The notes beneath the pieces were generated by a model, which worked only from the letters and a program-made list of their open reading frames with translations, made no database searches and was not told the DNA's origin. From the NCBI GenBank assembly GCA_001598975.1, contig BBXU01003291.1, positions 1-23,828 on the forward strand: a DNA stretch of 23,828 nucleotides, given 5' to 3'. A program made the translations under genes and the position numbers. Below, piece by piece: positions 9,301-16,367 of the stretch (position 1 is its first letter; the number at the start of each line of letters is the position of its first letter). The stretch comes from Parachlorella kessleri (Eukaryota; Chlorophyta; Trebouxiophyceae; Chlorellales; Chlorellaceae).

Positions 9301-11368
9301 TTAGACTCACCGCCCCCCCTGGCGCACGGGCACGCTGTTCCCCATGTGCGGCATGAACCTGGCCTTCAACCGCGACCTGGTTATGTAACCATGTAGACCT
9401 GGCTACTAACCTCCCCTGCCGCAGGGCACGCTGTTCCCCATGTGCGGCATGAACCTGGCCTTCAACCGCGACCTGGTTATGCAACCATGTAGACCTGGCT
9501 ACTAACCTCCCCTGCCGCAGGGCACGCTGTTCCCCATGTGCGGCATGAACCTGGCCTTCAACCGCGACCTGATCGGGCCGGCCATGTACTTTGGGCTGAT
9601 GGGGGAGGGCCAGCCCTGGGGCAGGTGCGTGCCAGGGGGGCAGGCTGGGGTGACTCTGCCTATATGCATACTGTTGTCAGCGTGTGGGCTTTGCAGGCAA
9701 GGTAGCCCTTTGTGAACGGGGAGGGAGTTAGCGGTGCGGGCAGGGAGGTAGAGGGAGGGGCACGCAGAGGGGGAGGGAGGCCGAGAGAGAGGGACCCTTC
9801 CTGGGGAGAAAGGTGGGTGTAGGGCAGGTGTCTGCAGTTGCAGGCTGGGTCGGGTATGCTGGACTTTTTCAGGGCACAGGAGAGGGCCAGCCCGGGGGAA
9901 CGTCTATGGCAGGGAAAGCTGACGGGTATGACATGTGGGCGGGCTGGTGCGTGAGCGCTATGTCAGCTTTGTCCCCCATGCTCGCCTCACTATTAATCAT
10001 CAGTATGCCGCCCATGCGCGTGCAGGTACGACGACATGTGGGCGGGCTGGTGCGTGAAGGTTATCTGCGACCACCTGAGCCTGGGCGTGAAGACCGGCTT
10101 GCCTTACATCTGGCACTCCAAGGCCTCCAACCCCTTTGTCAACCTGAAGAAGGAGTACAAGGGCATCTTCTGGCAGGTGGGACCGGCTGAGGCGCTGGAG
10201 TGTTGGAGTGGGATGTCCCTGGGTGGTCAAGCAGGCGCTCCCAAGGCCCTGTAACCCCGTTGTCTACCTGAAAAAAGGGAGGAGTGGGGCAGGTGGGGCC
10301 GTCCGAGGGGTATCGGAGCCTAACATTCAGTGGGTGTCTGTATTTCTGGTGTCACAAAGACCTCGAACGCCAATAATACACCACCAATGGCTTGACATGC
10401 ACTGACATCTTCTGGCAGGTGGGGGGGTGTGCCGTGGCAGTGGTTGATGGGAGTTGCAGGGTCTGGCTGTTTAGGGGAGCGACCATGAATGGGGGCTTGC
10501 AGCAGCGGCGACGGCAGCGATACACATGTGCGCCGGACAGTGTGCAGCTCTTGAACCTGCAAAACGCAGACAAAACACCGAAGACTCAGTCACTCGCTTT
10601 TTTTCTCTGTTCCCCCACCTGCTCTGCCCATAGTGCTGGCCCTGGTGCAGGAGGAGATCATTCCCTTCTTCCAGGCGGTCAAGCAACCATTCCCACATTT
10701 CATGCATTATTCCCCCCTCTATGTCCACCCGAATTTCCTTGCTGGCCCTGGTGCAGGAGGAAATCATCCCCTTCTTCCAGCAGGTCAAGCTCAGCCCCGA
10801 CAGCACCACCGTCTACGCCTGCTACCTGGAGCTGGCAGAGCAGGTGAGGCCTGACTAAGGGCGGTGGTATTATGTAATGTTCACCACACAGGTCAGTAGC
10901 TGTGTAGCTGTGTTGAACAGAGTATGCGCGTGCTACCCGGAGCTGGCCGGATCTCACCAGCCCGGCTACTCGGAGCTGGCCGGGCTGGTGAGATCCGGCA
11001 AAGGGAGGTTTATGTAATTCTTTGGTACAACAACGGTCTACGCCTGCAATCTATGGCGTGGCGTGGTGTGGGGGGGTGGGGTGGGGTGGGGTGGGGGGGG
11101 GGGGGGTTAAGGTTTGTGACTGGCATGGGGTCCGCCCTCACTGTCCTCCGCGAAAGACACTGCAGAAGGCAGGTAGGGTTCTCTTCGGGGAGGTTGGTTA
11201 GACAGCACCTTTAACCTTCTCTCCACCCCCCTTTGTGACCTGCAGGTGCGCAAGGGCCTGGGCCACCTAGACCCCTACTTCACCAAGTTGGCGGACGGCA
11301 TGGTCGCCTGGATCCACTCCTGGCAGCAGCTCAACGACAAGGAGCACGCGGCCAACGGCAAGATGTAG
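6397..11368 (+). CDS. Reversibly glycosylated polypeptide / UDP-arabinopyranose mutase
   Basis: This family interconverts UDP-arabinopyranose and UDP-arabinofuranose at the cytosolic face of the Golgi, supplying arabinofuranose for wall polysaccharides and glycoproteins. Exons: 6397-6428, 6560-6610, 6726-6802, 7097-7187, 7639-7752, 8331-8423, 8755-8890, 9521-9624, 10026-10176, 10757-10843, 11246-11368. They sum to 1059 nt, 352 aa, close to plant family members. Motifs: [17 protein letters not shown] (12-28), [21 protein letters not shown] with the metal/nucleotide-binding DDD at 100-102, YPFSMREG (Arg155, likely the reversibly glycosylated arginine of plant RGPs), [64 protein letters not shown] and [11 protein letters not shown]. 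There is no signal peptide or membrane segment, as expected. Exon 1 ([10 protein letters not shown]) was chosen because it is followed by GTAAGT and joins in phase. The introns contain many partial copies of the gene's own exon ends. Confidence 0.94.
7819..7835 (+). repeat. Copy of mutase exon 5 end with a second splice donor
   Basis: AGCAGCACATCAGGT repeats the last bases of exon 5 (7740-7754). A donor here (exon ending 7833) lies 81 nt beyond the main donor, and the frame between them is open, so use of it would add 27 residues. Confidence 0.7.
8211..8290 (+). repeat. Dispersed 80-bp repeat, copy B
   Basis: This aligns without gaps to 5461-5540. It lies in intron 5 of the mutase and is directly preceded by the short dispersed motif GCATAGTACATCC at 8200-8212, which copy A lacks. 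Confidence 0.75.
9329..9520 (+). repeat. Two 96-bp tandem copies of the start of mutase exon 8
   Basis: 9329-9424 and 9425-9520 differ at one base (9386 versus 9482). Each begins with the first 51 bases of exon 8, encoding [17 protein letters not shown], and ends with the exon's upstream intron sequence including the branch-like motif TACTAAC and the acceptor CCGCAG. The true exon starts at 9521. The second copy has an intact upstream AG acceptor; the first has lost it (CACG). In-frame stops in both copies mean inclusion would truncate the protein. Confidence 0.9.
9885..9960 (+). repeat. Decayed copies of mutase exon 8 end and exon 9 start
   Basis: GAGGGCCAGCC at about 9888 matches the end of exon 8 (9605-9615). 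GACATGTGGGCGGGCTGGTG at about 9930 matches the start of exon 9 (10033 onward), offset 103 bases. The copy lacks a GAC codon found in exon 9 and continues as GTGAGCGC, so it would break the frame. Confidence 0.75.
10404..10424 (+). repeat. Copy of mutase exon 9 end including the donor
   Basis: CATCTTCTGGCAGGTGGG at 10407-10424 repeats the last bases of exon 9 and its donor (10164-10181). It lies in intron 9, about 243 bases downstream of the original. Confidence 0.75.
10635..10690 (+). repeat. Near-identical copy of mutase exon 10 start with acceptor
   Basis: CTGGCCCTGGTGCAG|GAGGA at 10636-10655 repeats the acceptor and start of the true exon 10 (10742-10761), offset 106. The next 30 bases, encoding EIIPFFQ, also match apart from synonymous changes. 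The copy diverges after GTCAAGC and has no evident donor. Confidence 0.85.
10946..10999. repeat. Perfect 21-bp inverted repeat (hairpin) in mutase intron 10
   Basis: 10946-10966 is the exact reverse complement of 10979-10999, with a 12-base spacer. The stem lies within decayed copies of the end of exon 10 (CTACCCGGAGCTGG and CTACTCGGAGCTGG, compare exon 10 CTACCTGGAGCTGG). It would form a very stable RNA hairpin between exons 10 and 11. Confidence 0.85.
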
Positions 11369-12564
11369 GCGCTCTGTCGCTTGGGTTGTGTTTGGTTGAC
11401 TGGCTGGGCCGGGCCGTGCGGCGGCAGCGGCTGGGGACAGGAAGGGAGCCAAGGGGAGGGGCCATTATGCTGGCAAGCTGTTGCTGCAGCTGCTGCTCAT
11501 GATTCGTGTGATAGGGCAGGCGCTCCTACCATTCTGGTGAACCTACAGGGTTGGAGTTATTCATCTGTTGCAATCCCGGCGGTGGCTTGTGCGCATGGCG
11601 TTGCTGTGCTTTGCTGGGCGACAGAGAGGTATAACGCATGGTGGTTTGGGCCGTGGCTCCTACCAGGGGACCCTCTTTGCGTTGCAGTGGTGCGCTGTCG
11701 TTGCATGTTGTTGCGTCATGCAGGGGAGCCAAGTGTGTATTTAAACGGCCAGCGCGGCTAGGCTGTTACTGCAACCCTTTCGCAGCCTTTGAGCGGGCTT
11801 GAACTGTGCATTATTATGCAGGGCTTTTTAGCGCGAGCCTTGGACGTGAGTTTCTCAGTGGTGGTTACGTGTGTATGCTCAGAGAGCACTCTCAAGATAT
11901 TCTGCTCCCTATTTCAATTTCCAGTCAAGTATGTACGCTTATATGCTGGTCCATCCATCATCTGTTGGAACACTGTAACCTGAATGACCTCGGAAGGCAC
12001 TACACCACCAAAAGTCCTGGGCCCAGGAGCAGTCGTCTGTACAAGGAGAGTTCTGTGCTGATTGCCTGGCCTGAAGTGAGTGACAATGCTTACAGGCTGC
12101 ATTCCTCATCAAATATCAAATCCCTCTGTGTGTGGATGTTTTTCTAAACGGCACACAAGAAACTCATGTGAGCATGACATGGCCTATGCGTGCACCTGAC
12201 GTTAGCAGCAACCAAGCCCGCAGCACGGTTTCCACACCCAGCCTGCATTCTCGAGGGCAGGCCTGCGCATGTCAAGCTGGTTGGTCTAGGCATTCTGTCA
12301 GGCTCCCCCTGTCACTCCACCAGGCACTGGCTGCACCCCCTCACAGCCCAAGCTTTCACCACATACACACCACTGCATCCCGGCCCTGTCAGTAGATGAG
12401 TCATTACTCTTCCCTGCCCACCATCGCCACACGCTTCACAGCACACGCGCCAGGGTCAAAGGCAGCCGGTCAGTTCTCCTGGCTGTACCTGCGCCGGTTC
12501 TGCGTGCATCCTTCTCTCTGCTCCCGTCCGTGTGAGAGAGCCTCAATACATGAAAGACGCGGGG
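11369..12564. other. Convergent intergenic region: mutase and SWIM-gene 3' ends
   Basis: Both flanking genes end here, so this should hold two 3' UTRs. TGTAA occurs at 11974-11978 on the plus strand, about 606 bases past the mutase stop. On the minus strand it occurs at 12090-12094, about 470 bases past the SWIM-gene stop. The candidate poly(A) sites are only about 115 bases apart. I see no other gene. Confidence 0.6.
11974..11978 (+). terminator. TGTAA poly(A) signal candidate for the mutase gene
   Basis: The sense-strand TGTAA in CACTGTAACC is the candidate I found downstream of the mutase stop. Long 3' UTRs are common in green algae. Confidence 0.45.
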
Positions 12565-15398
12565 TTAGAGGTAGCGCAGTGCTTCCTCAGTCTTCTTGCC
12601 AGGCGGTGGCTGCAGCTCCGGGTGGTCCTTGTCCCCCGCCCCCACCCTCATAAGCTCTTCCAGCTTTGCTTCAACAGCCTGCAGGGGATGGGAAGGCGGG
12701 TAGGATACGAGTAACCCTGGCCAGGGCTTTGCCGACAGGCTGGTACTATGAAGTCAAAACTACAGCCCTCGTCAAGCCCTTCCAGCTTGGCTTCTACTGT
12801 CTGCAGGGGGTTCAACATCTCAAACTTCCCAAGCGGTGGCTCCGCCTTACTATATCCCCTTGCAATGGGAACATACCAGCACGCACGCAACTAGCTTGGC
12901 CTCCAAGCAGAGGTGCATTGGGTCCTACCATGCACTACAGAACACTCCTGACACACTGCCCTCCCAACGTGTCTCCTTCTTAATGCCTCAATGCCAAGCT
13001 TGACTGAACCCGACTGCCAGTGCTAGCAAGACAGAAGCGCCGCCATGTTTTCAGTGCCTTACACTCGGCCCATTTTATGCCAACCCACAGGCACCCGCAG
13101 TTGTGATAAAAGCTTGCGGACCCTGTGCTTCTGGAGCCTTTCCCACCCCACCTGGTGCCAACCAGAAGGGTCGTCAAGGATGCCCAAGTGTGAAAGGGCC
13201 AAGCAGATGTGCTTGCACTGGTGCCGCCGGAAGCGGTAATCCTGTGCGCAGGCAGTCCACAAAGTGCCGCATGTTGCTGCTCGGCACATAGGCATGTCAG
13301 GCACGCATGGGGCGCTGCTGCACTCTGGGGATGTGTTTGAGCTTGACGTGTCAAACCAGCCGGGACGGCAGGCATACAATGGGCACCACCTCCTCTGCAC
13401 ACGGGTGCAGTGGACACCACTACTGCTCCTCACTCCAGCATTCATGCGACAGGTGGCCATAGGATAAGACCTTTTCCACTCGAGCAAGGGGGCCTGAGGA
13501 AGCAGCAACTGCTCCTTACAAGATCATCATGCCCGTCCTCACCATGCACTGACACGTCTGCTTGTCATCAGCGAGCGTCACGGTGTAGTGGCTGCCTGTG
13601 GACCCCAGCACCACAAACCTGCACGGCACATCAGTAGGTACCGGCTCCCTTCCTGGCGAACAAACGGAATGCAGGACGTGGGGGTCAGGGGTGCCAGCTT
13701 CCACACAACAAGGCATTTAGGATGACTGTGCAGGAGCACGGTTGAGCATCTTGCAGGCTCAAGCACCATGGCTTAGCAACGCCAACAACTGTTGACCATT
13801 CTATATGCGACCACCACCCAGCCAGCAACCAGACGAACAGTGTCTTTGACTGACCCCTAACAGAGGAGAGAAAGCGGACCACACTGCTCAGGCAGCATGC
13901 CACAGAGCAAGTAGCTCCCGTGCCTGCTCATCTGTCCAACTGACCACAACCAGCCTCGAAGCGATAGAAGCGGCAACCCTCCAGGCTTGACAACTAGTCC
14001 CAACAAAGCAAGATGTGCAGCGCCTTTGTTGTCAGCTTGAAAGCCCACCAGGGTCCTTAGCAGAGCAGCAGGCTGCCACCTATCCCAGCACAAACCGTTC
14101 CCCAAACCCCCGACACACTCTGTCCTTCCTTGTCCTTGCAAAGCATGCCAGACTCCAGGTTCTGCCGCGTGCTGTGCCCGGAGCCACCACACAGGTCCCC
14201 TACTCCGCACCCGGAGGCCACCCCGCCCTGTCACTCACTGTGCATGTTCCTCAGTGAAGTCCACCAGGTTCTCTAGTGACAGCTGCTTCATGCGCGCCAA
14301 GGTGCGCTTGCGCGCGTCGCGCCGCTCCTCCTCAGTCATCTGGTACAGGCAAGCGGCAAAAAGAAGAGGCCAGCTGGGCCCAACTGACAGGTAGAGGACC
14401 CCAGCAGAAAGTGTAGGACATGCACCAACGCAGCCCAGTGAGTATGAGCCAGACAGTTACCTGGGGCAGCTGCACCGCTGCACAGCTCTGATTGGTAGCC
14501 AGGCAAGCCACCCACCTCCACGTCTACCCGCCGCACCCTTGGCGCGCCCTCCCGCAGCTCAGCAGGCGCCATTTGACTGCGGCCTTCGCAGCCCTCTACA
14601 TGGGCCCTCGCCACGTCTGCCGCCACTTCCTCGCCACACCGGGGGCACATGCCGGCGGCAGTGCACTGCTCTACATGAGCCTCAAGCCGCTCCTGCTCCG
14701 TCAGGTGCTGCTGCCGGAGGCGGGACGACCTGCGCTGCAGTTGCAGCAATGCCAAGCCACAGACCTGCATGGAAGCTGTCGATCAGAACCTCAGCAACAA
14801 CCATGCCAGCCGCTTCACAGGCTTCCCTGTAGGGAGGACCAGCTCGCACAAAAGAGAAACGGGCCCGACCTGCGAAGGGACAGCTCCTCGGGTGCAGCAT
14901 CCTGCCTGGTTGTAGCTGCCTTCCCATCCTGCTTAGGCCTCTTCTTTCGCTGCTTAGGCCTTGCTCCTGCTGCCGAGGCTCCGGCTGTCTTTTGCAGTGT
15001 GGCCACAAGGGTGGGTATGCCCAGCGCCATCAACCTCTCACGGTTGCGCTGGATTCTGCAGCATGGTAGTATGCAGCAAGGCTGTACGGAGGAGGTAGGT
15101 CCAATTCAGTGCTGTACACACTGGAGGTCAGCCGGTAGGAGTTCCATGTGTCACGACAACAAGAGCCCCGCGCACGAGTAGCTTTGAATAATTATCCTGG
15201 CTGTGAGCCGCGTACTTTCCACCTGACACATATGCCCATACAAGACACCCACATGCGTTGCCGTTCCCTCTCATAGGCGGTGAGGCCAGCCTCATCCTCC
15301 CCAGCCTCGCCTTCTGACGGTTCCAGTGCCTGTGAAGGCTCGGCTGCCTCTTCAGCTGGAGCGACAGGCTCTGGGGCCTTCCTCTTGCGCTTCACCAT
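12565..15398 (-). CDS. SWIM zinc-finger protein with a UBZ4-like C2HC finger
   Basis: Function unknown. Exons on the minus strand: 15253-15398, 14870-15055, 14516-14729, 14239-14339, 13543-13618, 13152-13241, 12565-12678. They sum to 927 nt, 308 aa, with every junction in phase and GT-AG. Layout: basic start MVKRKRK; acidic stretch; TAYERERQRIIQRNRERL (about 40-57); a Lys/Arg-rich linker with likely nuclear signals; LRRSSRLRQQ; a C2HC finger Cys139-x2-Cys142-x11-His154-x3-Cys158 resembling the UBZ4 ubiquitin-binding finger of RAD18; a basic helix MTEEERRDARKRTLARMKQL (183-202); and FVVLGSTGSHYTVTL leading into the SWIM finger C238-Q-C240-x9-C250-K-H252 (QTCQCMDYRFRRHQCKHI). The C-terminus is charged and ends in EEALRYL. 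SWIM fingers bind DNA or protein partners and occur in transposase-derived, Sws1-type and E3-ligase proteins. A nuclear, ubiquitin-linked role is inference. The start at 15398 is the first ATG of the exon. Confidence 0.85.
12775..12816 (-). repeat. Copy of the start of the SWIM-gene last exon
   Basis: On the minus strand this reads CTGCAG|ACAGTAGAAGCCAAG, encoding TVEAKLEGL. It resembles the true last exon CTGCAG|GCTGTTGAAGCAAAG, encoding AVEAKLEEL (12678 downward). Both acceptors join exon 6 in the same phase, so this copy could give an alternative C-terminus. Confidence 0.7.
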
Positions 15399-15517
15399 GT
15401 TGCTTCTTGACCGCCTGAACCAGACTTGCCTCCTTGGACAATAGTAAACCTTTATCTACCCCACCAGACGTTGAAAGACAGTGGAAAGGTAGGCAGGCTC
15501 AACGTCTGCAGGGTGGG

Positions 15518-15583
15518 GATCCTCCCGCAACCAGTTGCAACTCCACAAAACGAAACCCGAGGGTTCGATTCCTTGGAGGATAC
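15518..15583 (+). other. tRNA-like relic with a perfect B-box
   Basis: GGTTCGATTCC (15562-15572) matches the RNA polymerase III B-box. Around it a T-arm can form with loop TTCGATT and four pairs, one of them G-U. The following GAGGATA (15576-15582) pairs at six of seven positions with GATCCTC (15518-15524). Only 34 bases lie between the acceptor strand and the T-arm, too few for normal D and anticodon arms, and no A-box is clear. It may be a tRNA pseudogene, a SINE head or chance. Confidence 0.3.
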
Positions 15584-15614
15584 CTCGCAGCACCAAGCAG
15601 CTCCCAGTGGGTGT

Positions 15615-15655
15615 AAGAAGCAGAGCATAACTCAGAAGAAGCAGAGCATAACTTA
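15615..15655 (+). repeat. 21-bp tandem duplication
   Basis: AAGAAGCAGAGCATAACT starts at 15615 and again at 15636, giving two adjacent copies that differ only in their last bases. It lies upstream of the SWIM-gene start. Confidence 0.8.
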
Positions 15656-16215
15656 AAGGAAATACCGACTTTGCTACTGAGCAGCCCTGAGGCTTGACTT
15701 CTGTGCTCGCTTGTAGCCCTTGAAAAGTTTACAAGTAGGCTTCAAGGACTCCTCCTTCGGAACAGCGTGCCGACCAAACAAATAGTCAGGCTTGCCCTGG
15801 CTTCCATGACTAACAGCCACTGCAGCACCTAAACTACACATGAGGCATGAAGTCAACATCAATCATGGCTGCGTTGCATTCTGGGTGGACTTCACTACTG
15901 GTAACCTAGCTGAACTGCCCAACCAACAAATCGGCCCCTTGACAGCAAAATGTATTTCATCACAAAAGCCCAATTATGCATCTCAAGGTGTTTCCCTGGG
16001 CAAGAATCAAAACGTAAGGCGAGAAGGACGCGCCTGACAAGCACCGAGGTGCACTTGCACAACAAAAGGCAAGAACAAAATGCCGGGTGTTCATTGCCAG
16101 TCTCAAAAGGATACAAAAGCGGCATACTCCGAGGTGCCACCGTGGGCTTTGTACATAGCAGTGCAGATGAATGGCAAAAGACTGCAAGGTAACGAAAACA
16201 GGAGCAAGCAAATGT

Positions 16216-16220
16216 TTACA
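16216..16220 (-). terminator. TGTAA poly(A) signal candidate for the translocator
   Basis: On the minus strand this reads TGTAAACA, about 150 bases past the translocator stop, a typical distance for a green-algal 3' end. Confidence 0.5.
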
Positions 16221-16367
16221 AGTATACATCAGAAAGTAATAACATAGCAGAGCAGGTGCAGTGAAAACCACTGACAATATGTCCATTTTTTGTAACATGT
16301 ATGACATTGAGGGACATGCGTTTTTGCAACCTGCAATACACAGAGTGCTGAGGTGGGAGATCCACCT

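Larger units (their letters stand above)
15399..16367. other. Intergenic: translocator 3' UTR and SWIM-gene promoter
   Basis: Both neighbours are on the minus strand. The left part should hold the SWIM-gene promoter and the right part the translocator 3' UTR with TGTAA at 16216-16220. It also contains a 21-bp tandem duplication (15615-15655) and a tRNA-like relic (15518-15583). I see no gene. Confidence 0.6.

Noticed and set aside
14492..15181. A 229-codon plus-strand open frame
   Set aside because: It is antisense to SWIM-gene exons 2 and 3, whose minus-strand frame joins cleanly to the zinc-finger exons.
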